Source: Cryptomeria japonica (Eukaryota > Streptophyta > Pinopsida > Cupressales > Cupressaceae). From it: 64,000 nt of DNA. The notes under the pieces are model-generated. The model saw nothing but the letters and a program-made list of their open reading frames with translations. It was not told where the DNA came from and did no database searches. Numbering within the stretch: the stretch's first letter is position 1; each line of letters starts with the position of its first letter. The stretch covers positions 566,327,152 through 566,391,151 of the forward strand of contig NC_081410.1 of assembly GCF_030272615.1 (NCBI RefSeq). Reading direction: 5' to 3'. The translations under genes were made by a program, and so were the position numbers. Shown one piece after another: positions 41,869-54,250 of this stretch.

Positions 41869-43046
41869 CGTACAAGACTCTCTGTAATTAAGTTGACCAT
41901 AGATTAAGCATGTTAGCAGCCAGTTTAAAATCATGCTTTCCTTGCACCATAATTTGCCCTAATTATATCATGGAAGGGCTTATCGATCACAAAGTTCAGT
42001 TCTTAAGCAGTTCTTTTCCTTATAAAGTTATTGGTCAGCCCACGACTGTGTATACAGTTTTTTTCGTCAGCAGAAATTAGGAAAGCAAAATGTATTGAAC
42101 ACTATAGACGAAATTCCTTTGACAGTTCACACTTCTAGATTATGTTTACTTTTTTATCTCTATCGATTAGGTTGAATAGTATAAGCGATATTTTCTCGAG
42201 TGCGTTAGAAACACAAATTATTTGATCGCATTTCTGAAATCTCTCTTCTTATCATAAAGCCACAGCTGTGATGTACAGTCATGTGAATCTATAAATCAGA
42301 CGTGAAGCAAATCTATTGAACTCTTCAACTTCAACCATTTTGAATGATTCATAAATCAAGATAAGATTTCAGTCACATTAGATGTATTATGTTTTGGATG
42401 ATTCATACATAACAAATTATTAAGTGAAAATTGGCTATGGAAGATATATTATTACAATATGAAAAAAATCTAATAGATGGGTTGAAGTTAAATAAATAAA
42501 TAAAATGCTGTAGTCTTTCAATTCAAGACTAAGTAGTCTCGATGGGAAAGACATCATGTCATGAATAGCAATGAATAAAGAAAGGAAATGGTTTGTTATT
42601 ATTGCAATCATCTTGATTATTTTGAGGGTGAATGTTTTAAAAAGAAGAAATATATAACAAACCCATCTGTCTATTGGCTGCCTGTTGCACGACAAAACCG
42701 TGTGGCTGCTAGTTTAATTCGTATTTAACAATCTCACTATATATGCTAGAAAAAACTTGTTGTAGTGACTTGCTCATTAGTAATATGTATGTGACTCAAG
42801 CGCATAACATCGTATTTAATGATAATGGATTTTAATAGACTACACTTGAACAAGGACTTGATATATGAAAAATGACAAATGAATGATTGTATTTTAAGAA
42901 TCTTGTGAAAAATAAAATTAAGAATGAGGATAATGTTGATGATAGAATAGCTACAGTCGGACTCCATTAGGGCTGACAGAGACAACATAATTGTCTAAAT
43001 GGCCTATTGGCCTTAGACAATTACGTATGCCGACTATTAATGAAAA
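41869..43046. other. AT-rich interval without recognisable gene
   Basis: No domain, RNA or repeat family recognised. Confidence 0.5.
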
Positions 43047-43585
43047 TGATATTAAATGTTTATATGTGTCGTTTAATAAATATAGTTAATTATTACCTTC
43101 AACTTACATATCCAACTATCCACTTGTTTCATAATCGATGTTTGGTTATGATCGATTATTATCGTATTGGTTAATGATTGAATTTTTATCGTCGTGGTTA
43201 ATAATCAACTTAGTTAAATCGATTATACATAATTGATTATATATGAATCAGTTTTGATTCCACTAGTCATCAGGTCTATTAGTGAAGAGTCAAGACTTCT
43301 TAGGAAGTCATGTGGCATCGTATTTTAATATGATTCATTTCCTTTGAGGCGAAAATATAAATAAATAAATAAATGAAAAAAAAGGAGGACGTAGAAAGAG
43401 ATCGATAATATATACAGCGATACAACAAGGATTTGAAATACAACAGTTCGTGAAGAATGCTATAATAAGAAGTCAAATATATATATATATATAGCAGTTC
43501 ATAATTACAATTGAGCAAGGCGTATTCAGGAATGCATAAATATTAAACTGTAGAAGTTGCATTATAATCTGATCAAAACTCAACA
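43047..43585 (+). repeat. 5' LTR of gag-only copia-type element
   Basis: Matches 45865-46420 in order through CATAATCGATGTTTGGTTAT, GTCATGTGGCAT and a (TA)n run. The (TA)n run is longer in the right copy (46299-46325). Confidence 0.85.
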
Positions 43586-43597
43586 TGGTATTAGAGC
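43586..43597 (+). other. primer-binding site of gag-only element
   Basis: TGGTATTAGAGC immediately after the LTR, one base from the usual initiator-Met site. Confidence 0.75.
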
Positions 43598-43686
43598 AGG
43601 CCTAAGAAAAGATCAATTCAAATTTATAGAGGTAGGGTTATCTTCTACCATTATCTTCAAGTTCGACTACTTCTATCAACGTCAAG

Positions 43687-44495
43687 ATGGTGAATGGAAT
43701 TAGAGTTGAAGACAGACTTGAGGGAGCATCAAACTTTGTATCTTGGAATTTTAGAATTATGCTTCCCTTGGGGGAAAATGAATTAGATGAATTTGTGAAG
43801 AAAGCCATACCAGAACCAACTAAAGAGGATGAGAAGCTTCAATGAAAGAGAAATAACCATAAAGAAATGAAGATATTAGCTGACTTGGTGAAAGATCACA
43901 TCGTGCCAATTATCTCCAAGTTGGAGATAGCATATGGCATGTTCAAATCATTATAGTAGATGTATGAGATAAACAACACTAGCCGAACCCTTGCATTAAA
44001 GCAACAACTTCACCACATCAAAATAATGAAAGAAGAATCCATCACCTCACACTGCATGAGGATTACTAAATTGAGAGATCAACTCTCTACCCTTGGACAC
44101 ACTATAGAGAGCAAAGAGTTAACCATGTTGGCACTCAATGGTCTCCCTTCATCTTGGGAGTCATTTATTGAAGGGATAAGCGCAAGATCAAAACTTCCTA
44201 AGTTTGATCGATTGAAGATAGACTGCATTTAAGAAGAGTCAAGATTGGTCACAAGAGGTATTGATCAAAGTTATACAAATGAAGATATTCATGTTCTTGC
44301 CTCTCACTCCTCAAAGAAGAAAGGTAAGAAAGGACACTTAAAAGAAGGAAGGATATTTCAAAATCCCAATGCTTTAGATGTGACAAATATCGTCACTATG
44401 CAATGAAATGTCCAACTAGGACTATGCCTCAAGCTTCCATTGCGGATGTTGGTGAGACTCTTCCACAAATGGATGCAGATGAATTCATATTCTGA
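43687..44495 (+). pseudogene. copia-type gag polyprotein, decayed
   Basis: Starts MVNGIRVEDRLEGASNFVSW and continues with LGENELDEFVKKAIPEPTKE. The longest clean part is MYEINNTSRTLALKQQLHHI to SWESFIEGISARSKLPKFDR (43960-44220). These are hallmarks of the gag region of copia polyproteins (UBN2 type). Stops interrupt after EKLQ, after FKSL and after DCI. The zinc-knuckle zone (CFRCDKYGH-like) survives only out of frame near 44370. No pol follows. This gag would package RNA in the cytoplasm if intact; it is not. Confidence 0.85.
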
Positions 44496-45864
44496 TTTGA
44501 AAGAGATAATTGTTATGGTTGAATAATATTCATGAATTTAATATGTAGTTATTAATTCATGCAATTGCATTATGCATGTTATTTGTGAAACAACATTGTA
44601 ATTAGATGTCCGCTTATGACAAGCTGCATTTGGATATCTTAATCACAACTTGTTTATTTAAAGTTAAAGAGTTTTGAAGTTCTATTTGTGATGAAGACAT
44701 TGAAATTTAGGAAGAATATGCAGAGGAATTTAGTGGAGATTTTGTGAAATTTCATTTTCAAAACAAATATTTACCTTGCAAAAATGCAATTCACTTGTGA
44801 AAGACATAGAGGTATTTGTGCAGGTGATGATAGCATCTAAGGTTACAAAGAAAGATGAAACAAGAAGGCACTTCCAGTGAGAGGGAGCACACTGCAACAT
44901 GATTTTTTTCTAAATCTCAGGATGGTCATATTCCTGCCTAGGGCTCAATCTTATGATAGTAGATCCATGGTGGCTTTGGATCTAGCACTTCCATCCATAT
45001 GAGGATCATTCCAGATGATAAGAGTCTCTTGAAACAAGATATATTCCATGATTGGGACCATGTGAGCAGTGGATTCTTTCGTGACAGAGGGAGTAGCTAA
45101 GAGGATGTGCTTTGATTGATATCTGAGGATCTTGGTCATATTGGTTCAGAGGGAGTGGACTATGTCAAGACGTTTTCTCTAGTAATAAATCAAATGACTA
45201 TGATTCATGGGATGGAGACCTATGCATGTAGGGTGGAAGGCCTTTATGCTAACTCCCGATCATGATATTCAAAGATAGATAAATACTTTGTGAGCTTGGA
45301 ATACACCAAGAGTGATGCAGACTCCAACCTTATATTTTATTAAAGGTAAAAGCATGTGGAGATCAAGTATCACTATGTTAGAGAAATGGTGAAAATGTAT
45401 GCTATTCAGTTAAGATACATTAGTACTAATGAGTAGAAGACAAACATTCGCACCATCTCTTAAGAATAAAGTTGTGTACTTTCAAGGTAAGCTTGGTATG
45501 GTAGAGAATGAAGCCATAGTTGCAATTGAGTCTCAACATCATTGATTTAGTTATATATTATACTAATGTATTAATCTAATTGAGAATAGATGTTTAATTT
45601 ATAAACTCTTGTTAATGCATTTCTCTTTGAGAGAGACTTGAGGTGAAAGCCCTTATCTCCACCCTCTGATATGATTCATGGTGGATGTCATGTGCGTGAC
45701 ACCATGACAACACCACATGAGAAAATCCCTGGTGATTTTCTTGTACTTATGTGTTTACCCTCTGGATGAGCCATGGTGAATATCATTGTGATGTGACAAT
45801 CTTGCAATGTTGAACACATGTACATCATACCATTATTGTGAGGTGATGATGTCATAATAATAGT
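44496..45864. other. non-coding interior of the gag-only element
   Basis: Where a complete copia element would have protease, integrase and RT I find none. The stretch is AT-rich with no domain I can name, either replaced DNA or a heavily decayed insertion. Confidence 0.5.
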
Positions 45865-46294
45865 TGATATTAAATTTTTATATGTGTTGTTTAATAAATA
45901 TAGTTAATGATTACCTTCAACGTACATATGCAACTATCAACTTGCATTCATAATCGATGTTTGGTTATGATCGATTATTATCATATTGGTTAATGATTGA
46001 ATTATTATCGCTGTGGTCAATAATAAACTTAGTCAAATTGATTATACATAAGTAATTATATATGAATCGGTTTTAATTCCAATAGTCATCGGGTCTATTA
46101 GTGAAGAGTCACGACTTCTTAAGAAGTCATGTGGCATTGTATTTTAATATGATTCATTTCCTTTGAAGCGATAATATAAACAAATAAATAAATTAACATA
46201 AAAGGACGTAGCAAGAGATCAATAATATATACAGTGATACAATAAGGATTTGAAATACAACAATTCGTGAAGAATGCTATGCGTAATAAGAAGC

Positions 46295-46326
<32 letters not shown>

Positions 46327-46420
46327 CTGCAGTTCATAATTACAATTGAGAAAGGCATATTCAAGAGTGCGTAAATATTAAAGTGTAGAGGTTGCATTAT
46401 AATCTGATCAAAACTCAACA
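45865..46420 (+). repeat. 3' LTR of gag-only copia-type element
   Basis: Aligned with 43047-43585, ends CTCAACA. No convincing polypurine tract precedes it. Confidence 0.85.
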
Positions 46421-46799
46421 TATAAGATTAAAGACTTATATTTGACTATATTGCTTGTGGGTTTAACTCACAAAATTATCATTTCAAACTCTTAGGATGA
46501 TAATGATAAAATATTTAATTTATTAAATAGATAAATGAAAAGAAAAAATTTCTAATTAAAAAATAAAGTTAACTTGTGAGAAGATAATTATGAATTATTT
46601 AATTAATTTAATAGATTTATCAATGAAAAAGTTGCTAAATTTGCTTCTATATACTCAACAATGATATGGAGTAGTAAAAAGGATGCATAAGACACTTCAA
46701 GAAAATATTAAATAAATGATTAAGGCGTGTAATGATGAAGACAAATAATGATGAGAATAAATTAATATAATAACTTATTTGATTAATAAAAAGCTTAAC

Positions 46800-47460
46800 T
46801 AAAATCTTATTAAGGATATCTTCTAGAAGAAGCACAATGAATGGGAGAAATTCATATAAACATATTCAAAAGGAGAAAATAAGGAAATTTGATTATAAGA
46901 GTTCAAAACATATCCTTGTTTCATATGATAAATCTAATGATTATATGATTTTAAGGAGAAAAGAATTTACATATGTAGAGATGTCCTTTATAAGGAAGGG
47001 TCTAACATTCCACATTTTCACCATATTGATCTAATATGGTAGAAAAATAATAGTGATACATAATCATAGTCACCCAGAAAGTTTGAGATAAAACAATAGA
47101 GTGTTATCGAATCAATAATAAAACAAGAAGGAATGACTGATCCAAATTCAATATCATTATCTAGTACAATATATAATGTTTGAAAGAATATAATGAGAAA
47201 GGAAAATACCCATCAAATTATAGGGCTACAAGTTTAGTTATGCATTAATAATATTTTCTCTACATGTGTTGATGAATTAATCTTTTCTAAGGAGGAAATA
47301 ATAAAAGAAAAAAGATAAAGTGCTATTGATCAAGAGATGGATTTAATTCATCAAAATAATACACAAGAGATGGTATCATTAATTTTTGGTAAAGAAGATA
47401 TCAATTATAAATGGGTATCCAAAATTATAATAATTTTAACTTGTCCTTATTTTTTATTTT
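46800..47460 (+). pseudogene. old copia pol relic (integrase end and RT start)
   Basis: HIQKEKIRKFDYKSSKHILV followed by SYDKSN matches the conserved phrase near the C-terminus of copia integrase. About 300 bp later AIDQEMDLIHQNNTQEMVSL and YKWVSKI match the RT entry (AMxxEMxxIxxNxTWxLV ... GCKWVYKIK). Many stops lie between. It is a separate, older fragment from the gag-only element beside it. Confidence 0.75.
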
Positions 47461-48329
47461 ATTATATTATAAATTAGTAAAACGGAAGAAATTCAAAATA
47501 TGGATTGAAGTTCTAGTAATATGAAACTGAAGGTTATCTTTGCCAATGAATTTTGTTATTGAATATGACATAAATCTTGTTTTTTCTTTTGTAGTTCTAT
47601 AACTTTTGTTTAGTGTAAATAATGCATGGTTGTGACACAAATATCTTGGATGCTAGAATTTACATGCATTAATTGTCTAGATATGGAGTAATTTTCATTT
47701 AGATTTGTTAGAGAGTTGTTTTAAATGGTAAAATAGGCATTATTCTTTTATCTTTAAAGTTGCATCTAGTTTAGGTTAATTTTTCTTTTCTTTTTAGTTT
47801 TCTTAATTTTAACTAAGTTCTTTTAAGGAAATGATTGGGGTGGGCCCTTGAATGGGGTAGGGAAGTTGAGCCTATTTCAATAGTTTCAATTATATGTTAA
47901 TTTAATGTTTCAAGGTTGAGAAATTATTTGTAATAGATTACTTTACCATTTCAATAGCTATGATTATGTGTTAATTTCATATTTTATAGACATGACTTCA
48001 ATGTTGTTAGTATTGATTATTAATACTCACAACTAATGAAATATATTTGTATAAGTTTAAAGACTAACAAATAATTAGATCTGAATTTGCATACCAATAA
48101 AATATGATTTCATAATAATTATTTGTTTATGAGAATGGGATAATGCTTTGGGTGTTTTTGCTTCAAGGTAGATCTAAGAATGATTTTTCCATTTTGAACC
48201 TTATCCTGCCTATTAATGAGTCCTATTTATGGTTTATACTAAAAATGATGAAACTAAAATGAAATAAAAAAATATCACATCCAATTGATATGATAACATT
48301 GTGAAAAAAAAAGAACTTATTTCTCAATG
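47461..48329. other. AT-rich interval without recognisable gene
   Basis: No domain, RNA or repeat family recognised. Confidence 0.5.
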
Positions 48330-48916
48330 CTTATCTTTGATATGATTCCCTTGAGAGAAACTTTCAATGAAGAAATATTTAACTCTAAAGGCGCAATCAC
48401 ATAAACACTATAAATGAGATTATAATGGGTAGTACTCATAGCTATATGAATACTTGTTTGATAAGCCAATAACACATAAGAAAATTGAGGGCACCAATCC
48501 TTACAATGTTTATTGATATTTTTTAAAAGTGTTTTCTCAATTCTTTTATTAAAAGCTTTGACTTGACAATTTCATTGAGGATATTATGGTGTAGAGAAAT
48601 GATGTTCAATGTGAAATTTATCAACGAACTTCTTATTAACATATTTGTTCTTAAATCATGTACTATTATTAGAAAAAAAAATTAAAAGGTAAACCAAATC
48701 CAAAAATAATATTATCAAGAAGAAGCTAAGAAATTACTTTAGTTGTCATGGAATGAAATGGACTAGATTTAACTATTTTTGTAAAGAAATCGGTAGCAAT
48801 AATAATAAAAGTATACCCTTTAGAAGGAGGAGATATTTTTTAATAAGGTCCAAACCCCACATGGAAAATGGTTAAGGGACTACTTAGGCACTTAGTTCCT
48901 GGGTAGAAGCATGGAT

Positions 48917-48931
48917 AAAATTGCTACATTG
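48917..48931. repeat. target-site duplication of LINE insertion, left
   Basis: AAAATTGCTACATTG, matched by AAAATTTCTAAATTG at 50735-50749 (13 of 15). Length and imperfection suit an aged LINE target duplication. Confidence 0.75.
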
Positions 48932-50734
48932 TTTTTGGTTAGGGTAAAACAGGTTTTGAAGGGGCCTTGAAACCCTTTACAATAAAGAGTTGTCAACGAA
49001 AAATACACTGTACTACTAGAAACAAACCACAAGTTTTAGAAAGGACCTAAAACCTTCTAGATAGATCCCAAAATAAAGGCTACAAAGGAAATAAACAAAA
49101 AAGTACAATAACTACCACACATTAAACACCAGCTACCAATCAAGAATACAACATTACAAACACAGTTGGCCAAACAAACTATTTTAATACAACAAACACA
49201 ACCTCAAAAAATATAGATCAAGGGTATATCATGCACCCGCGGCCAACCAAAAGGGTTTTCCCAAGCTTCCAAAACCTATAACAACTTCTCAGAGTCATAG
49301 CAACCCAAACCTAGGTTGAACCTAAAACAATAACTGGCCAAGCTGGGCACTTGAAAACTTTTAGCATCTAGTCTGTCCCTAGCAAGAATTTAAAGAGACA
49401 TGGGGTTTTTTCAGGCTCCCTCAACCTTGAAGCTAGGTTTTATGAGGCTCCTAGAACTAGACATAGGGTTTTTCTAGGCTCCCTGAACCATTAAAACCAA
49501 AAGAAATAGATCCATAAAGATAAGCACTAAGAAGAAAACTGGATCTAGAGGAGAAATAGGAAAAAGCCACACCCCCTCAGCCATACATATGGGTTTAACT
49601 TGGCTCCCACAACTAGAAATAACCCAAATCACAAAAAAAGAGCTTGAAGGAACCATTTGGACAACAAGGTTTTGAAAAGGAACCCATAACCTTTCATAAA
49701 TAATAACAAGATGGTTTTTACAGGCTCACTCGCCCTAAAATAAAAAATTGGGAAACTGGGATTTGACAGGGAACCCAAACCCTTCTATGAAGCACCTCAT
49801 GAGAGAAGTAACAGACAAACCCAATCAGCAACTCAGATACCAGTAGTCAGAAAGCTCCTTCACTCCTCTCCACCTTAATAGAAAAGAGATCCACCTCAAT
49901 AAGACATGAAAGAAAGTAGACCGAAAGCCAAGAATGTCCACTCGTAGCTGACAGAGCCCAAACCACTCCCCCACCCCTTGAAGTCTCCACCTTAATAGGA
50001 GAAAGGGCCAGCTCAATAAGGAAAGGAGGAAAGCAGACCAAAAACCTAGAGACACCTCTCATAGTCCAACACAAAAGCAACCTCTCCACCTCTAAAGGAG
50101 AGCAACCCATTACAGAAAAAGCACCAAAAAAATGAGAAAGAAAACTAGCAAAAACCCCCTCCAAGAAAGAGCCCATAAAATAACATATGGGTTGCTCACA
50201 CCAGGAACCAAAGGCTTCCTCCAAATCAAACATAAAAACAAGAATCCGAACCAGACCTTTCTCCAAGCATCCAACAAGAGCAATGAGGCCCAATCACCAA
50301 CCAGAGACAACAAGGGAGGGGAGAGAACGTAGAAAGGAAGGGAAAAAACTACCAAAGCTCATTGTAGTACCACTATCGCACACAAACACATCCAACCGTT
50401 CCGCACCCACATCAGCTGCAACACAGGACACCAAAGGAGAAAGGGAAATGCTAAGAAAAGCACATGGCACTCCATAAAAGAAAACCCCAGCGTCCGTATA
50501 AAAGACCAAGAATAAAAAAGGGTCCATTGAACAAACAAAAAAAAGGTTCCCCAGGTCAAAACCCAACCAGCCACTAGCAACAACCAACCAAACACCCACG
50601 AAATCTGACCCTACATTGAGTTGAAACCTGTCATCTCAATCATCATCTTTAGAAGCAACATCCTCCTCCCCTGAAGAAGCCCTAGACCCAGCACTCTTGC
50701 CACTCCCGCTCTCCATCTTGATCACATCTATCTT
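48932..50734 (-). mobile_element. 5'-truncated LINE tail inserted in the Tat relic
   Basis: A 1.8-kb insertion flanked by a ~15-bp duplication and ending on the minus strand in ...TTTTACCCTAACC plus A5, like the LINE end at 37000. Near its 5' end a short frame reads MESGSGKSAGSRASSGEEDV before a TGA. The rest is a long 3' UTR. The open frames of 60-150 codons inside carry no domain I know. It contains internal repeats (see 49395-50075). Confidence 0.75.
49395..50075. repeat. degenerate repeats in the LINE 3' UTR
   Basis: GGTTTTT...AGGCTCCCT-like phrases recur near 49400, 49434, 49464, 49590 and 49713. A ~117-bp unit opening CTCCACCTTAATAG is tandemly duplicated (from about 49868 and 49985). 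Confidence 0.7.
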
Positions 50735-51480
50735 AAAATTTCTAAATTGTTGACATTAAGGGCACTTTTTATTAAGGAAAGGAATCTTTTTCTATAGATT
50801 TCCAATAATAGCCCATAAAAAAATATTTTTGAACCAAATATTAACCAGCAAAATGGCCTCCACAAGAACTTGAATGGAATTCTTTAAGGGCAATAGGGAT
50901 CACTAATTTGTTCATACAATGAAGAAGAAAACTATTATATCATCTTCAATAAAGAATGTTATAAAGATAATGTAACATGCAATAAGATTGCATATAAGAT
51001 CTTGAATATTATTTGATGCAAGATTTGGGAAGGTATCATCATGTGCAAATATTAGATTATATGGGAGTACCATTCATTAGCATCTATATTAATGTAAAAA
51101 GAAATCTTAGAATAGGTATCAAAAATAAATAGTGAAGTGATATTATGAATAATAGATTGGTAATGCATAGATTATTTTTCAAGGGATACAAGAGAATCAA
51201 TGCTTGTCATTGCATCCATATGTCGATTATATTTTCATGGAATCATATCTATTGTGTAATAAGAAGTCCTTTTATAGTGATAAGACTAAGTCATGCTATT
51301 GAAATAATTTTTATTTATTTTTCCTTATAAGTTCTTGTGACTTATTTTATAATCAACTATGAGTCACCAAACACATGCAAGTGTTGAATTTAAAGAGATG
51401 AAGTAGCACACAAACTAGCAATAATGGCTTGTTGATGTTCATTGTAATCACACTTCAACCAAATATAATTTTTAACCACA

Positions 51481-52639
51481 TAACATATATTTCTTGAAAA
51501 GTCAAGGAAACTCTATTTCAAGGCTCAGAATGGTTAGGTCATAACCCACTAATTTCACTTTGGGTTTGTTGTTTAGTGTTGTTTCTTGAGGGGTTCCAAT
51601 GTATTTATTTTAGATTAGTAATGGTAATAAACTAAATTAAAAGATTAAACTTTAATTATGTATCATTTAACTAGTTTTGGACTCGAACAACCTTCTTTTT
51701 TAAAAAAAATTTACAAAAGAATTGGATAAATAGAAGAATTTACTTCTAAATTACAGATTTTAGAGTATGTAAATCTTGAAAATATGAAATGAAAAGATAG
51801 TGAATCTACACTTCACCATAAAAAAATCACAATTTCATGAAAATTCATGCTATCTTTAAGAGTAAGAAACCATTAATAAGTCAAAAAGCATAACACACTA
51901 GAAATTGCTCACATACAGCTATGTATTCACACATTAATAGAGGTACATTTTCTGATTTTATTAATGGAAATGACCTTGATATTTTTAATTCCATACTTTG
52001 TAAAGAAAATACAAAAACAAATTCTAATATAAAAAAGAAATCAAGAAAATTAAACCAAAGAAAGTAGCTAGCTTTTCTTTAATCAAAACCATATACTTAA
52101 AATTTTCCCAAGTACCAAACATAAACTTATAGACACAACAAAGAAAAACTAACTAGGTCAATGGGCTTCTATGAGTCTTTCTCCACAAAAAAATTATAGA
52201 CCATTTTATCTCTTGTAGATTGCAATAATTTGTGTGATTTTAATGCTTTTATTTATCAATGTTGTGATATCATGTTATGAACCTACAAACCTGTATCCCA
52301 ACTACTAAAGTACAAATTTTAAGGAAAAATATGGCATTTGAAATTTTCTCATTTTTAAAATTGTCCACTAAGGACCAATTGATCATCTAGGATTCATATG
52401 AATATTTTGTTTTTGTGATCTCTCTATCTCTCTACCTAGTAGCATTCTCATAACCTTGAGTTGTATACTCCAATTGGGTAAATACACCTTATTTACTGAG
52501 AACTCACCCCATTTTTTTTGTTGGCTATCAAGTCAATCATTTGATAATTTCTCAAATCATTTTACTATCCCCTCATCACTACAAAAAATAATATATTCAA
52601 TAAAGCCTTCCATGAGGATTTTGATGATCATTTTATCTG
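51481..52639. other. AT-rich interval without recognisable gene
   Basis: No domain, RNA or repeat family recognised. Confidence 0.5.
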
Positions 52640-54250
52640 CAATTTGATTTTAACCTGCACCACCATTTCTCCTCACTTTTTCTATAACTTGCTTATTTGA
52701 TTTTATAATTGTGCTAATGACAAATACCTAGTTATTACCTTTTGCAATGTGCACCTTACTTTGGTCAAAATTTCCTATATCCATTCATCTAAAATTCTAG
52801 CCTTGTGTGTCAAGTCATTATCGTTTCCACTTCTTCCTTGGCCATCAATACTAGGTGTGATGGTATTTCTTGTGATGTTTGCCCAGGCCAAACAATCCTC
52901 TTAATAAAATGGGTCAATTGATCGATGTGATTTTCCTTTATTCCTTCAACTTCTTCTATTCTTTGCAAAGGCTATCATTGATTATTTCTAACCCTTCCAT
53001 GGTCATTCTAGGCCCATAAAAGCTAGAAGGTTTTCCCAATTTTACGGTGGTAACCTGATAATTTTTTATTAGAATGCTTTGCGGGTCTTTATCGATTATT
53101 GGATTTGTAACATGCAATTCTTGCTCCCCCTTTGCTTTAGGATGAGTGGTAAATTTCAACTTGGGCTTTCTTCCTTTCCTTGCTACCCAAGGGGCTCTTA
53201 ATAAACTATTTAAGTCTAAGGAAGCCAATTCTACTTTAGCCATGGGTTGCATTTGATGTTGTAGCCAACCTGGTACTTGTTTTGGCTCTATTATTTCTAT
53301 TTGTTGTCATTCAGAATCTCTTTATTTATTATCCTCGTTTACTTATTATTCTTGATCTTTGAACAATGCCTTAGCCTCATTAGCTAACATCTGATCATGG
53401 TTGTAGACTTCTTCTACATATTTTTCTGTCTTCACCATTTCAGATACATACTCTCCTCTTCCAAGAAGCTAGCCAGGATCGACTATTCTTGTCACTAACT
53501 TTTCTAGCGCTAAGGATTCTTCCATTCTTCTTCCCTCTCTATTTCCACCTTCTTTTTAAGGATAATCTTCCTAGTTTAGCCATAGATTCATTTTGACCAT
53601 TTTATTTTTATTTTTCTTCAATATTAGCATTGTTTTCCTCATCTTCATACCCCTCAACTATTTTTGGTGAAGTTGGTGACTTTTTTTCTTTTTGATCCTA
53701 CATTCACTTTAGTATTTGTCTCAATCTCAACATCTCTATACCCTGATGATTCTATTTCATTGGTGTCCATGAAAAATCCTTTCTTAACATGTATGATCTC
53801 ATCTAGGGATAGTCTTCACTTCCTTTTTAAATGATGCACTGACCCTTCCACATATTCACGTATTTAAAGGGCTTTCCCTTTATCTGGTTGTTATATGTTT
53901 CTTCTTTTTCTTGTACTGTATATTTTGAAATTACCTAATTCAATTCTTGATACAATTTGAGAATGTTTGGGTAATTGTTTCCTTTATTTTAAGGGGAATC
54001 ATTCCCATTATTTTACTCATCACATTGGTCATAGATGGAATCAAAGTGAACAAGCTTCCTATAGGCTATGCTACTAATATTGATATGGCTCTCATCACCT
54101 ATGTAGCTTTTATGGCCTTCAATTAGATAAGAGGTTGTCTAGAAGTGGATGCTTGACTAATATAAGTTTGACTAACCTGATCTTGTGGGTATGATATTTT
54201 TCTTCTAGCCATTTATTTTAAGTTTGGGTCAATTGTAGTTACCAAGTTTA
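52640..54250 (-). pseudogene. minus-strand relic of an unrecognised coding region
   Basis: The base composition (CT-rich plus strand, many short minus-strand frames) looks like old coding DNA. The clearest part is 52956-53252: MQPMAKVELASLDLNSLLRA, PWVARKGRKPKLKFTTHP and KLGKPSSFYGPRMTMEGLEI. It may be a retrotransposon gag-to-pol linker, but I cannot show that. Stops are frequent elsewhere. Confidence 0.35.

Larger units (their letters stand above)
43047..46420 (+). mobile_element. short copia-type LTR element with gag only
   Basis: Two ~540-560 bp direct repeats (43047-43585 and 45865-46420) start TGATATTAAAT and end CTCAACA. The left one is followed at once by TGGTATTAGAGC, a near-match to the initiator-Met primer site. 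Inside lies a decayed copia-type gag (43687-44490) and then about 1.3 kb with no protease, integrase or RT. I see no clear target-site duplication or polypurine tract, so the left edge may be a few bases off. Non-autonomous. Confidence 0.8.
48330..51480 (-). pseudogene. old Tat-type pol relic (integrase to RNase H), split by a LINE tail
   Basis: Outside 48932-50734 the sequence follows the pol of the host element at 7800-9140 base by base with heavy decay. Examples: GATATTATGGTGTAGA near 48585 versus GATAGTATGGTGTAGA at 8079, TTGACATTAAGGGCA at 50749 versus TTGACATTGATGACA at 8429, and GAGTACCATTCATT at 51066 versus 8746. It covers the integrase core, the HHCC part and the start of RNase H on the minus strand, with no intact frame. 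No LTRs remain. It shows that the family has been in this genome for a long time. Confidence 0.8.

Noticed and set aside
49474-50599. Trp/Phe/Leu-rich frames of up to 148 codons in the LINE tail
   Set aside because: They fall in the 3' UTR with tandem duplications, with no membrane-protein family recognised and overlapping frames on both strands.
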